A DNA stretch of 64,000 bases from Piezodorus guildinii (GCA_023052935.1 CM041292.1:114506436-114570435); one strand, 5' to 3'. Positions 45,912-58,295 are shown, counted from the stretch's first letter. The notes: generated from the letters alone by a model not told the origin. Numbers and translations are program-made.

Positions 45912-46985
45912 AAAAATCTGGTGCACCGCAACATACGACTTTCACTTACCTCCGATGTTAAAATCAATTTAAGTAGTTTTTAAGAATTTTTAAATACACT
46001 AAGAGATAAAAATAAATTGCTAAAGAATTAATTACATTGAATTACAATAAAAACATGTGTTTTATTAAATAATCTATTATATTATTATCTACGACAATCT
46101 GTTATATAGGCTTTTCATCACTCTCATTAACTTTTACTATTTTGTTATAAGATAATAATTATTCTAAAATCTTTAGCTTTTCAACGAATATTATACGTCT
46201 ATATTACTGTCTCTATGTTCAAAACCACCAAATTTGCATTAAAAAAATATTTTGGGTCTTTTTCTTTTAGTTGGATATCATATTCGTTCAAATTATATAC
46301 TTTTTATCAGTATTAAATAGATGATATAGTTATATCATGTATATAATTTTGTAGAATATATAAAAAATTAAAGGTACTTTAGATGAAGAAAATTTAGGAG
46401 AGAAGTTGGTTGAGGGTGCAGTCAATTTAACACACAATTACGCTTAATTTTAAACTGAATTTATTAAGTTTACACCCTGCACCAACGTCTCTCATATATA
46501 CACAGTCAACTATTGTCACTTCATGAAGAAAATTTAAAATATCGGTACTTAGGCCATGTCAGACTATTTCAATCAGAATGACACTTACATGATATTAAAC
46601 CCCAATGAATTTTACATCGGTAAAGGGAATTCAATCAAAATTATTAGACCCATTTTTGAGAAAATCGTAAAAAGGCGCTAAATGCATGATATAAAGTGGT
46701 ACTTCTGGTAAGCTGATTTAAAAAAAAAAAAAAAAAATCTTGGGCGTATAGTTGTCTTAAATATGAAATTTCAGTATTGTATGACTGTTCATTTTTGTGC
46801 TAGACTTACCACACACACAGACCCTGCGGGACAAGACTCAGGGGACCCTAAAACGTATATTTTCGGTGAAAACTGGAATTCAAAAATTTTACGGTCACAA
46901 TACTATATATTTCATTACTATATATTTTTATATTTTTATTTATATATTTATATTTTCATTCTATATATTTAAGTGGAAGTAAAAA
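45912..46985 (-). repeat. Repeat A, full length with a 126 bp insertion
   Basis: Read on the minus strand the family end is at the left (CAACATACGACTTTCACTTA at 45929) and the AGTAAGTGAAAGT-type end is at the right (46975). The (CA) section is short here. Bases 46397-46522 are a separate small insertion. The 69-codon frame at 46763-46972 is part of the repeat. Confidence 0.8.
46397..46522. mobile_element. small MITE-like insertion within Repeat A
   Basis: A perfect 14 bp repeat ATGAAGAAAATTTA flanks it (46383-46396 and 46523-46536). Inside, AGAGAAGTTGGTTGAGGGTG near the left and CACCCTGCACCAACGTCTCT near the right form an imperfect inverted repeat. No other copy was noticed in this window. 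Confidence 0.65.
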
Positions 46986-47645
46986 TTGAAGAATGAATAA
47001 CTACGATATTGAGTTTGAATATAAAAGTTATTTAATACGACAGTTACTAATTAAAATGTAAAATCAAGGGTCCAATGACAAGGGACTATTATCTATTCAA
47101 TTTGTTAAAGATCATATTATGCACATTTGGCTACCAGGTCAAAGGCGCAAGTTCTTATCAAATAGATTTCGCCCTTACTATTCTGGTTAAAATAGGTTGA
47201 CTACCTACAGAATAACTTCTTCCGTATGCCATAATTGGAGTAAGAAACGACGTTAAAAAAAAAAAGGAAAAAACAAGCCATGAAAAGATAATAACTAAAT
47301 CCTTAACCACTTACCGTTAATACATTCACCGTGTTATTGGCATATTGACAATATATAACAATATATTGATACACAAAGCTCAATAATATTTCTTCAATCT
47401 TATTAGAAATTTTTTTAACAAACATTCTGAAATAATAATAGACATTTGTACAACTGCCATCGAAAGATGACTACTACTGAAGCTCCAGGAAAATAAGTCA
47501 TTAAAGGATTTAAATTACACATATAGCTTTCTGCCAGACTTAACCCTATATTTTCTCTGATTTCTGAGTACAGATTCTTGAAATTATGGTTTGTTATATT
47601 CACCAAATGATTTAATCGTTTGTTTTTAAAATTCTCCTTGCCCCT
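46986..47645. other. no gene recognised
   Basis: AT-rich noncoding sequence. Confidence 0.5.
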
Positions 47646-48257
47646 GTTGAACAGGTTCGATACCTAGTTTGACCTTAACATGCGTGTAACTTGGAATCCC
47701 CACACGCGACTGAAACGACAAGAAACTGCCCGACTTTTTCGACTACTTCAACACATAGTCGATAAACGCTCCAACCTTCCACTTAATTACAAAAGACTTA
47801 TATATATGAACATCATGGAACCGATATGGACTTACAGAGTAGAGCTATGGGACACTACTAAACCATCGAATTCTTATCGTATCCAATCCTTACACTCCAA
47901 AATCCTTCGTAAAATCCTTAACGCTCCTTACTTTGTCACAAATAAATTCATCCATATGGACCTTAATGTCACATATGTCCCTGAATTAGCCCGAACCAGG
48001 AATCAATCATTTCATGAAAATCTCCATTTCCACTCTAATCCACTGTCCTTTCATCCTCTTCGATTCCTGACAATCATCCAAGGCGTCTGAAAAGAAGTGG
48101 CCCCGAGACCTTCTAGTTAGGAACATTTTTAGAGAGCTGCCAATTGGTAGCGACTCTACATGTATTTTATGTCAGTTTACTATGTCCATCACATTTACTT
48201 GATGGATATAATAATACAGATGTAATATCGATAAATATTTTTTAATAAAAAAAAATC
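47646..48257 (+). pseudogene. 5'-truncated LINE (Jockey-type) C-terminal part
   Basis: The forward frame 47680-48090 (137 codons) is the homologue of 19853-20533 on the plus strand: VTWNPHTRLKRQETARLFRL, PIWTYRVELWDTTKPSNSYR and ILNAPYFVTNKFIHMDL. A frameshift before the terminal RRLKRSGPET-like tail and a 3' UTR with an A-rich end (48240-48257) follow. The element begins inside the RT. Confidence 0.85.
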
Positions 48258-49057
48258 TCCTTATTATGGTGCTTTATTTAAAATTATTGGTGTCACGACG
48301 TAAGGGAGTATCCGTAGCTCAAAACATAACGGGAAAATTTTCTACTCATTGATGATTTAATACAATAATTTATATTAACATTCATAGTGACACATTTTTT
48401 TTTACATCATAAGGTGTTAATGAGTTTTTATACAGATAAATCTAAATGTCCAGGTTGGAATAGGAAAGAGGTCTACTTCACTGCACCACTTACCACTATA
48501 ACCTCACACCTCACATCCGTGCAACGACATATTGCAGTTGTTTTATGTGTTTAAAATCCGTTTAATATTCCTCGCAATGGGATCGAGCATTTAATAGCTT
48601 TTCTATTCCATAGATTAATAAATGGATTTATGAGCAGTTATTTATGACCTTAGGTTGGTTCTAAGTAAATATATGTTTTTGACCCTGCCCTATATATTGT
48701 ATTTACAGATCGAGATAATTTATGAATTCTCGACCCTCTCACCTCTCCATCTCGCCTTTTACTGTGTCACTTCATTCTATAATAAAGCGATTTATATTCA
48801 TCTTAATTTTGATGCTTGACTATTACTATCACTGTTTAAAACGCTATTTAATTAACAGCTAAATCCACAAAATTTTATATGAAAAACAAAAGTAACCATA
48901 ATAATGAACCACTCATTAATACTGCATAACAATTATAAAAAAAAATACAGTCATACTGAGTGTTCGGTGGAGCGATGTCACCCCACTAGCCATCAAGATT
49001 ATTATTAGGAAGTTGCAATTAGTAGGGCGTGGGTTAATGCACTTTGCTTCCGTTAGT

Positions 49058-49060
<3 letters not shown>
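48258..49060. other. no gene recognised
   Basis: AT-rich noncoding sequence. Confidence 0.5.

Positions 49061-49131
<71 letters not shown>
49061..49131. repeat. (TA)n followed by (GA)n microsatellite
   Basis: About 29 TA units (49061-49119) pass directly into 6 GA units (49120-49131). Confidence 0.96.
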
Positions 49132-50504
49132 ATAGAATAGATAAAATCATTTTAAGCGAAATCAGTTCTAATGATAAAAAATATTAAAGATGAAAAATAA
49201 GATGATAAAATTTTGTTAAAGAATAATTTAGAGGAATAGGAAAAATAAAAGCCCCGTGAGAAATTCACCATTAATAATTCGGAGAAAAAATTATAATTGC
49301 AAAAGTTACTTATATTATCCAATACATAAGTATATATAAGTAAGCTATTATTAATTATCCCTTTAACTCAATTTGTGTAGGCTGTTCTGATATATTGTTA
49401 ACTGAGAGCAAACATGAAAAAAAAAACAAAAAAAAAACCGGAATTCAAATTTGGGTATTGTTTCAATTAAAACAAAACAACTTAAGTATCGAATTTTTGT
49501 TCATTTCATTTAAAAGGAAAATGTGGAATTTCAACAATGTTTTGCTTAGCAGTTGTGTTAGAAAACTGATTAATCGTTAAGAGTTGTATTATATCTGATA
49601 TAGTTTACTACCCCTATGGTATTCTCGACCTATCGATTCTTAGATCTAGTACACACCCTAAGTGAGATTTGTGTCCTTGTGTTTAACTATTTTAAAACAA
49701 ATGTAGTTTTCAAGTTTTTATATCAATAAAACTTGTAACATATACCCGTCTCAAAAAACTGAAATCGTATACAACTCCATTCCTTCGATGATCTTCACAA
49801 AGGTGGTTAGGTCTATTATTTTTGCGACTAATACGCCTAAAAAGTTTGTTATTAAATGAAATTTAAACAAATATCTGATAACAAAATATATAATTATGAC
49901 TATACATAATACTTTATAGTCCTTTCTTACAGTCTTTTATGAAGTAAGATAGATTTAGGAAGAACGCCCAATACTTTTTCTACATCGTTTTGTGAGGGAT
50001 TGCCTGCGTAAATATTTCTCAAAGCTACTATTCCATGATTATTTTTCATTAGATATTTTAATGACGGGTTGAGTTTTCTTTTAGAAACAGGCTTCATGTT
50101 TAAAAGCTATTCAAGTATAGACACTTACGAGAGATAATGAATTAAAATAGCACCCTATCGGTTACCTGTAAATAAGAAGAAATTAGCGACGAAAGTGAAG
50201 GTCCAGGTAGGCGGGGTCGACTGAAGGGAAAGCATTGCCCCAGACACGGCTATATACAGACCCTCACTGTTTTTGTTCCTGTTAAATGTTACTTGCCTAT
50301 TATTTGGCACATGCCCGTGTTTATTTTTATCCGCCTGGTCTATTTTAAATAGTTTAGAAATTTATCTTTGGAAGCTTTATCTTAATCCTTTATAAACAAG
50401 ACGGCTGCGGAAAAATACCTATTCTTTTCTATATGATCCGTTTACTGTTTCTTCATTCTTGATGAGAGGTGATGTGCATTCATTTAACTTAAATCTAAAT
50501 AGTT
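49132..50504. other. no gene recognised
   Basis: AT-rich noncoding sequence. Bases 50200-50330 have higher G+C without a recognisable gene. Confidence 0.45.
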
Positions 50505-50970
50505 TTACTTTCTCTTATAAATGAAATACATATTAAGGAAAGAATAGCGATTATGAACATTTTGGAAGTTCAGTTTTCAACGGAAATACACGTATTAGGG
50601 TCCGTTGAGTCCAAATAACCAAGTCCCGCAAAAAGATCTGTGTGTGTATGTAGCCAGTCTATCTCAAAAACTGTTACTTGTAAATAGAAAATATAAATTT
50701 CATATTTTAGGAGTGAATAAGGCTGAGATGTTACAGCTAATGTTTCATCAAAATTAGCCAACTAGAAGACGCACTTTATATCACGCATTTCTCATATTTC
50801 TACAATTTTCTGAATAACGGCTCAAAAGATTTTGACTGAACTCCTTATGTCCATGTACAATGCAATGGGCTTTAATACGGTGTAGGTTTGAAATATTCTG
50901 ACAGGGCTTAAACATCAAAATTTTAAATTTTGTTCTTCTAACCTACCTTTATAATTATGTTAATTATGGA

Positions 50971-51259
50971 GGATCACTTGTAGCTGGGTGGTTAGCATAA
51001 CAGCCTCATAAGCCAAAGGTCACGGGTTCAAACCCGCAGGTGGTCCTAGGATTTTTTAATGGGAGTAAAAAATCCTTAGTTATGCCGTTCTTCAGAGGGG
51101 ACGTTAAAAGGTGGTCTCGAGCCTGTGCGATGTCAGGTACTCGTTAAAGACCCTATCCTAATAAAACCTGGATAGGCAAAATTTAGAACTCCAACTGTAG
51201 CATCGTCCGATTAGCCATTGTAGCATAAAGTGACGTTAAATAAATAAATAAACAAACAA
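50971..51259 (+). mobile_element. tRNA-derived SINE (family 1), copy 2, longest
   Basis: The head starts GGATCACTTG, followed by A box TAGCTGGGTGGTTAGCA and B box GGTTCAAACCC. The body is as at 6895 but continues through CCCTATCCTAATAAAACCTG and TAGCATCGTCCGATTAGCC to a (TAAA)n/(CAAA)n tail. The target duplication ACCTACCTTTAtAATTATGT lies at 50941-50960 and, with two bases fewer, at 51260-51277. The insertion is within Repeat A. Confidence 0.92.
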
Positions 51260-51599
51260 ACCTACCTTTAATTATGTAGATTCAAACAAATCAACCACAT
51301 CATCTTATCTGCGTTCATAAAAAACGGATAAATATATAAATTGATCAAACGAATTTGATCACGAACTAAAGGTGCAAACATATTTGTTTATGTATATTTT
51401 TTTATAGATGTATAATATACCGTTGGAAAGCTTAAGATTTTAGAAAGAAATATTATATTTTACAAAAATCCGTAAAAGCTGATAGAGTGATGAGAAGCGG
51501 ATAAAACAAAGTGATTCTTGTAGATAATTATTGATGGATTATTTAATGAAACACAAATTTCTTACGAAACCCGATATAATTATTTAACTTTTTTGATCT

Positions 51600-51893
51600 A
51601 TAACATTATTAAAAAACAACCTATAACCATGAAGAGTCTTGGGTTCAGTACAAAAAGATTCAAACTGTTTCACGCCGTGCAAGGAGGTGATTAGGCCTAG
51701 ATCACGCTCAGCCGCTAGGTTTTTCTCCGAAATTTGGGAATCCACTTTTAAAGATTGGGTGAGCTCGAGGAGGGTCTCCATACCCTTAAGTCGCTCTATA
51801 AATTATTATTTAATAAATAATTCTCCCTCTGCCGGGGTTCGAACGAGGGACCCGGAGAATAGTATACTAGTGATCTAACCACTAGACTCTTAA
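51600..51893 (-). mobile_element. tRNA-derived SINE (family 2) within Repeat A
   Basis: Same orientation and block order as copies at 2515 and 2831: CATGAAGAGTCTTGGGTTCA, GGTGATTAGGCCTAGATCAC, GGAGGGTCTCCATACCCTTA, then a head with plus-strand GGGGTTCGAACGAGGGACCC and AACCACTAGACT at its right end. It interrupts the end of the Repeat A copy. The A run at its left is short. Confidence 0.85.
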
Positions 51894-51955
51894 AATTTTG
51901 CTTGAATTTATTTTAACAATGGAAATGGGCGTTTGTTGAGCGCACTCATTTTTCC

Positions 51956-52799
51956 TAATCGAGCCTACTGACACATTTTGGATAAGATATGAGTTCATAA
52001 ACTAAAAACATATTTTTTAAATAATTCAAATTTGTTGAAAATGGGAATTATTGTTATTTCGAGTTAATGGATTTTATTGACCCAATACCCAGTTGATAAA
52101 AATAAAAATGAATAGTTGGAAATAAAATTTCGCTATCTATATTCTAGAAGAGAGAATTGTATAGAAACATGCGATAACATGCCACGAGGTGATAAATATT
52201 AGAGCTGATATTAGAAAATTAGTCTACAAATATTTATAGTTCAAATCCAGCAGCTGAATAGATGACATCCAACTATTTTATTATATTTTTTTCATTTCGG
52301 CGCTATAGTTTATGTAACACCATTACAACCGATAATTGGTTTGAATGATTGGTGAATAAATCTGATCCCTAGGCGACGAGCTCAATCTCAGGTGACTGGT
52401 CCTCACGCCAGAACCCCAGGTGTCCGAGTTCTACAGCAAACAATTAATGACTTTCGTGCGCTCCGAAGACCTAATAGATACGAAACGATTTAGTATTCGC
52501 GGCCCTTAATAAATAACATTGCCGCCTAATTTTACAATAAATAGCTGCCATTATTATAATGTATTTTATATTAATTATACTGGCCCGAAATCATTTATTA
52601 TTATGATCACGACAAATGTCACCAAAAGTATTTCCGGCCAGGAAGGCTGTTATTCACCGAGAAGATAAAATAAAAAGAACTTTGCTCCACATTAAATATG
52701 TATTTATTTGTCTGAAGCTGGAGTCTGTCAGCGAAATTCTGTTAGTCATAAAGTTATTTATTTTAGACCATATAATTCATTTTAGACCTTATACCATAA
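51956..52799. other. no gene recognised
   Basis: Noncoding sequence. Bases 52330-52560 have higher G+C with a tract of AATTA/TAAT motifs and could be a conserved regulatory element in the putative FGF intron. That is speculation. Confidence 0.4.
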
Positions 52800-53180
52800 A
52801 AATTCTCTAAATTCCATCAGAACCTTACCTATCACCCCATCCCTAGCTCAATCCCTATCCAGCTCACACACCCTTACCATCCCCCTAGAAGGTTGAAACG
52901 GCAGTGGCCTAGACATCTCTTGTAAATTCGTATGCATATTGGAGTTCTAGCATTGGCTAGATTCTCCACTCACGATCTGTATGCTTGAGGATTGTATATA
53001 AGTATGAGTGAATAATGTACATATTCTTATTGATTCTTCATTGTATATATGTATTATTATTTTATAAATTTATTGTTTTGTATATATATCGTGAATATAG
53101 TATGAATGTTGTAATTGATCACTATTAAAAATGTCCTAATTAGGACAGATTGTAATATTACTTCAATAAAAAAAATGGTT
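52800..53180 (+). mobile_element. 5'-truncated LINE 3' end (second LINE family)
   Basis: A frame near 52810-52925 reads PITPSLAQSLSSS and LEGLKRQWPRHLL, the terminal LKRxWP motif of a Jockey-type ORF2. A 3' UTR with GTATATAAGTATGAG and GACAGATTGTAATATTAC follows, then poly-A (53168-53176). The UTR blocks match 30260-30500. Confidence 0.7.
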
Positions 53181-54798
53181 TCCGGAAAAAAAAATACATA
53201 AAGTCGGCTATTAGACAGTGTTGATTACATTTTCAACTAATTGAAAACTATTGAATTATACAAATAGTAATATTTTTAAAATATCTGATGCGATTTTTAC
53301 GCGTTGAGTATAAATATTGTTTTAATATAAAATAAATGAAAAGAAATGAAGAGAAACTGCCCAGTGGCAACACTAAGATCCTCATTTTATTTATTTTTTA
53401 CCTCAAATTTTATAAAAATTGTTCTTTATACAAAAATTATAAAAATAGTGAATTATGGCATATTTAATGAGCTTGAGTAGTAATAGATATTTTTGCGTTG
53501 AATAATTTCTGAGACAAAGTTTTACATGTAAAAACTTTTATTTTTCAAAAACTCGGAAAAAAACATTTTGTTATTTCATTGTGTAAAATAAAAACACTGT
53601 ACTTCTTAAGACAATTATGAAGATAAAGTAAATCATAGCCCGATTAATTAGCTTTGATTTGAGTGGTAATGTACGTAATTAAGTTTAATAGTTTTCGAGA
53701 TAAAGGTCTTATATTTTGCCAAATATATGCAGCGAAAACATTATATTATCATTTTTAAAGTTATTTTAAAACACTTTAATTTTATTTAAATAATGTTTTC
53801 AATAAAGATAATAATTTTTGAGATATTAAAAAAAAAACTAAAAAACATTTAAATGTTTTGTTATTCTCTCGCTGTCCTGTACAAAACCGACGCGGAAAAC
53901 TCTGAGACTTTTTACCAGTTTAATAAGAGGGGAGGGTATGTTCGGGTTAAAACCTAATTTTACTATTAGCGGGATAGTGATTTCTACTTTGAAAATGTAA
54001 TAAATGTCTGTGAGTTACTTCAAAAAAAAAAAATAGTGAAGGTGTTCAGCTCATCAAAAGTGAAACTAAACTTATTAAAAATATTAGGTTTTTTCTGTAT
54101 TTTTGAATTTAGTTAATTTTGTAAATAATTTGGGTCTACTGCATTTATTATATAATATGTATATATCTTATAAATAAAATTTAATATTCCAGGATGTTTT
54201 ATTTTGTTGCTTTTAATATTTCGACTTTTTCAATCTTGTAATTTATTTTCTTTATACTTCTGATTTAATACGGATCTTTATTTGTAATAGTTTTAAAAAA
54301 AAAAAAGATAATTAAATCGTCTTGTTTAGTTTTATTGACAATAATAAACCATCAGCAGTTTTTGCCCTTAAATATAAACAACAAAGACGAAGGTTCATTA
54401 TTACAAATTTAGATTATTTCAGTTATTTTGTTGCAATATTACATTGATGGTCTAGGACTAATTTTTTTTATACTGATTCAAATGTACCTAAAGATCATCC
54501 TCCCTTGGAATATTCCATACAGATTACCATCAGGAAGAGGTGACCTGATAAATCGAGAAAGGAACAGGCTACAACCTTCGCGTGGGATAAATCGATAAAT
54601 CTTACTAACTGTCCCCTAAGTGACATGGGAACCTTGCGTAGGAGCCAGTTGAAATTTAGTACAATACGATTTCCTACGGAATGGAGATTTGTCATACGGT
54701 TTAGGCATTCATTTAATATCTATCGGAAATCCACAGTGCACAAGAGTTACTAGCAGAGATTTGTGACGTCTCTGGTTAATATCTCATTTTATAGACAA
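53181..54798. other. no gene recognised
   Basis: AT-rich noncoding sequence with several short A runs. Confidence 0.5.
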
Positions 54799-55112
54799 CC
54801 AGCTGTTGCCTGCGACTTTCTGTTATTATGAGCGTAAATGATATTTTTTGTTTAATTTTCTTGGGGCAGAAGAGCATTCTGATTTTCTCCCCAACCCGAT
54901 CTTGACAACGCGACATATAGTTGAAAAGCAGTCTTGACGTAAATCGATTCCTACATGTTTAAATGTTTGCCCCTGTGATTTATTAATTGCCACAGCAGAA
55001 GATAACTTAACGGGAAATGGATTTTTTTTTAATTAAAAGGTAAAGCATTTGGAATTTCTGGGATTTTTAGGTTAATTTCCCTCGTTTTTTTTTTTCACAT
55101 TGTCCTCTGATT
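54799..55112 (-). pseudogene. Helitron helicase relic with 3' terminus
   Basis: The minus-strand frame near 55112-54830 reads IPNALPFN, then a shift, then FPVKLSSAVAINKSQGQTFK and HVGIDLRQDCFST. After another shift it reads LYVALSRS. These are the final helicase motifs of the PIF1-like domain of Helitron RepHel proteins (TINKSQGQT, LYVALSR). About 60 bp downstream the strand ends ...GTCGCAGGCAACAGCTGG before T (CCAG at 54799-54802 on plus), a Helitron-like CTRR terminus resembling those at 9857 and 16641. The rest of RepHel was not found. Confidence 0.75.
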
Positions 55113-55431
55113 CTTCACTCCTATTGGTCGCAGCGTGATGTTATTTAGCCCAAAGTCTTCCTCGATAAATGGAATATTTAACACAAACCGAATTTTTCAA
55201 TTCGAAACAGAAGTTTCTGAGATTAGAGCGTTTAAACAAACTCTTCAGTTTTATAATATCAGTATTGATAATGTACGATAATTAGATTTAATTTAGTCGA
55301 AATTCAAGAACAGAATGGTTAATCCCAGATAGAAACTTTCATTTTTACTAAACTCATATTTTTCCTTCTCCTTCTTTTGATTCTCTGTCACATGACTCTT
55401 AGCGTAGGGGAGCAACGAATTATTTAATTTT
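55113..55431. other. no gene recognised
   Basis: Noncoding sequence, possibly further decayed Helitron. Confidence 0.4.
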
Positions 55432-55698
55432 CTGGAAGGAATTAGTCCGGGTGGCGGTCATTAAATGAAAAAACTAAATAGTTTCAATTATTTATTGTTT
55501 GCCAACGTTTCGACCCCCTTTGTGGGTCATCATCAGGGCGCATGGTGGGAGAATGGGAACTGAGTTTGAGTTTCCATTCTCCCACCATGCGCCCTGATGA
55601 TGACCCACAAAGGGGGTCGAAACGTTGGCAAACAATAAATAGTTGAAACTATTTAGTTGTTTCATTTAATGACCGCCACCCGGACTAATTCCTTCCAG
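55432..55698. repeat. near-perfect 267 bp palindrome with hammerhead/Penelope-like motifs
   Basis: Two 125 bp arms (55432-55556 and 55574-55698) are reverse complements with only two mismatches and no gaps, around a 17 bp spacer. Each arm holds CTGATGA...GACCC-ACAAAGG-GGGTC-GAAAC (plus strand 55594-55623, minus strand 55536-55507). These are the conserved core blocks of a hammerhead ribozyme with a closing stem II. There is one extra T between CTGATGA and the stem, which departs from the canonical core. Such motifs are known in the terminal repeats of Penelope-like elements. No reverse transcriptase is present. Confidence 0.85.
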
Positions 55699-55739
55699 TA
55701 ATTCTCAACGGTCAACTAATTACATCCACAATATTTAAT

Positions 55740-56510
55740 TTTCAGTTCTTCGCAAGATTCCTGGCCCTACGGAGATCTATTTTCTCTTCCTCTGCATAAT
55801 TTGTCGATATATTTGAGATAGGATCTTGGGCTTCCTGGAAGTCTTCTGCTTTCTGAAGCGTAGTGCATCGTCTTTAATGGGTCCCTATGTTCCTCTATCT
55901 TTATATTACATTACATGGCCAAACCATTCCACTTGGGAGATCTGCAAGAACTCCTTCAGTTGGGCGACCCCAAGTTCCTGCCTAATACTTTCGTTAGGAA
56001 CGCAATCTCCTCTAGACTTACCCGCTGTTCTTCTTTGAAATTTCATCTTAGCAGCAGCGACTCTGCTTTCTTGTTTTTCTGTAAATACCAAGCATTCAGC
56101 TCAGTAAAAAAGTATACCTGCCAATAATTTTTAACTGATTAAATATATGGAGTTTGACGTCCTTACCTACCTCTCGTTTTTCTACAACAGTGATAAAAAT
56201 CCAGTAGAAGACTGCAACTTAAGACTTTGTTCAGTTAGGTAATTCCAGATTTTTCTATATATGTCCCTAAATAGATAAAGTCCGTGACCACTTCTAATTC
56301 TTCTCCATTGTAGTTTATATGAACATCTTTAATCAGTCTTGCAACACCTTGCTTTTGGTATTAATTTTCATTCATTTACGGCAAAGCTCTTCATACTATT
56401 CAGTCACCGCCTCCTGCAACTGTTCGATTGAATCAACAAGAACCACATTGGCAGCGTAGAGAAGATGCGTCACCACCGGAGGAAGGTTTCTTCTCCCCAG
56501 GAACGCCATT
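55740..56510 (-). pseudogene. LINE endonuclease-reverse transcriptase C-terminal relic
   Basis: The minus-strand frame 56091-55906 reads ESRVAAAKMKFQRRTAGKSR, VPNESIRQELGV and LKEFLQISQVEWFGHVM. This is the conserved C-terminal part of insect LINE RTs (the ...RTxGxTRxDRxRNExIRxELGV... and LxWFGHVxRM strings). Upstream toward 56480 a YAANVVLVDSIEQLQ-like string is the YADD region, with the Asp codons mutated. Multiple stops and shifts are present. Confidence 0.75.
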
Positions 56511-57100
56511 TCTGTTCTTCTTTTGCAGAACGTCGCCACTTCAAGTACATTAGAAATACATTTTTTTTTTCTACATTAGTATGACTTGAGGAAGTTTTTC
56601 TAATTTATCCATATTAAAACAAGCACAGTTTTTTTCTTCTATCATCTTTTTTATTATCGTTATTATATGATTCTAAAAAGGTTTTGAAGGATTTTGCTTT
56701 TAGTTACATTTATTAAATTTGATCTATATCTATATATACCAATATTCATGAAGTCACTTATTAAATATATTTTTTCATAGTATACAATCAACTATAAATT
56801 ACCTTTTTTATTGATACATAGTATTTTTTGTAGCTAACTGCTACATCCACTTATAAAAGTCGACTATTAGAAATAACAGTGGGGTCAATTTTTAAACAGT
56901 GATATTTTTTTATTCAACAGAGCATATTTTGGGTATTAGAAATTTTATTAATTCATCCACTTAATATTTGTGTAAAATACTTCATATTTTATTAATTCAT
57001 TCACCAATATTTGTGTAATATACATTATACGTAAAGTGTAGGCTTATTCAAAATGTAAACTATTTTGGTTAAGATCGTCTTCGTAATTTTTTTTTTTTTT
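56511..57100. other. no gene recognised
   Basis: AT-rich noncoding sequence. Confidence 0.5.
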
Positions 57101-57983
57101 CTTACCTATATATGAAATGTATATTACCGGAAAGTATAGCGATCGTGAAAATTTTCGAATTCCAGTTTTCTACGGAAATACACGTTTCAGGGTCTCCTGA
57201 GTCAAATGACCAAGTCCCGCAAAAAGGTCTGTGTGGTAACTCCCGGGCAAAAACGAAAAGTCCTATGAAACTGGAATTTCATATTTAAGACAACTATACG
57301 TCCGAGATGTTACAGAATCTTTTTCATCAAAATCAGCTGACTGGAGGACCTACTTCATACCATGCATTTAGCACCTTTTTACGATTTTCTCAAAAACGGC
57401 TCTAACGATTTTGATTTAATTCTTTATATCATGTAAAGGGCTTTAATATGATGTATATTTCATTCTGATTGAAATAGTCTGACAGGGTTTAAATGCCGAT
57501 ATTTAAAATTGTCTTTCTCTAAAGTACCTTTAAATTTATAGATTTTATAAAAATAACTATATAACCTTGTTATCATTGATAAAAAAAGTAAATATATAAG
57601 TTGAACGAATTTGATAAAAACTAAAGGAGAAAAGTGCAAACATATTTTTATGCAATTTTTGTGTTTTTGGACATAAAAATAGTAATAGAGATGTATAGTA
57701 TTCCGTTGGATAGCTAAAGATTTTAGAAAAAATATTATCTCATACACAAGCTTTTAAAAGTTAATACAGAGTGATGAAATGAACATAAAACTAACTGATT
57801 ATTTTAGATAATAATATTATAGATTTTTTAATAAAACACATCTTTCTATATAAATTCAATTTAATTAATTCCTTAATAGCTTCACGTATTTGTATCTCTA
57901 ACTGTTTTTGAAAATTCTTTCATTGATTTTAAAAATGGAGGTAAGTGAAAGTCGTGTGTTGCCCGCACCAGATTTTTATGATA
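57101..57983 (+). repeat. Repeat A, near full length
   Basis: Begins CTTACCTATATATGAAATGT, contains GTGAAAATTTTCGAATTCC at 57145, CCAAGTCCCGCAAAAAGG at 57210 and TTCCGTTGGATAGCTAAAG near 57701, and ends GGAGGTAAGTGAAAGTCGTG with CCCGCACCAGATTTTTA. Its downstream flank to 58105 is shared with 14057-14165. The 95-codon antisense frame 57460-57747 is within the repeat. Confidence 0.85.
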
Positions 57984-58106
57984 TAGGGTCACCTCAATAA
58001 CAGGATACCTAGCCAATCAGCTCAAAGAGATTCCCTGACTTTCCCCTGACTTTTCCATATTATAAGAAGTCAATTACCTGGCCAAATCTCGGTAATTGAA
58101 AGCCAA

Positions 58107-58295
58107 TAAAACTAACTGATTGTTGTTGATAAAAATATAACATATTATTAAATAAAACACATGCTTATTATGATATTAAAAATAATTAAATCTCTAACAA
58201 TTTCTTTGTATATTTAAATGAATATAAAAATTCTTAAATTGATTTTAACAACTGAGGTAAGTAGAAGTCGTGAGTTGCGCGCACCAGATTTTTTG
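58107..58295 (+). repeat. Repeat A terminal fragment
   Basis: Carries only the last ~190 bp of the family (AACTAACTGATTGTTGTTGA to GAGGTAAGTAGAAGTCGTG and CACCAGATTTTTTG). It abuts the flank of the full copy. Confidence 0.75.

Larger units (their letters stand above)
50505..51955 (+). repeat. Repeat A carrying two SINE insertions
   Basis: The family start is near TTTTACTTTCTCTTATAAAT (50508), with the CCAAGTCCCGCAAAAAG block at 50619. The sequence is interrupted by a family 1 SINE (50971-51259) and resumes at CCTACCTTTAATTATGTAG with TATACCGTTGGAAAGCT at 51417. It is interrupted again by a family 2 SINE (51600-51893), and the diverged family end (TTTATTTTAACAATGG) lies at 51906-51955. Confidence 0.8.
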
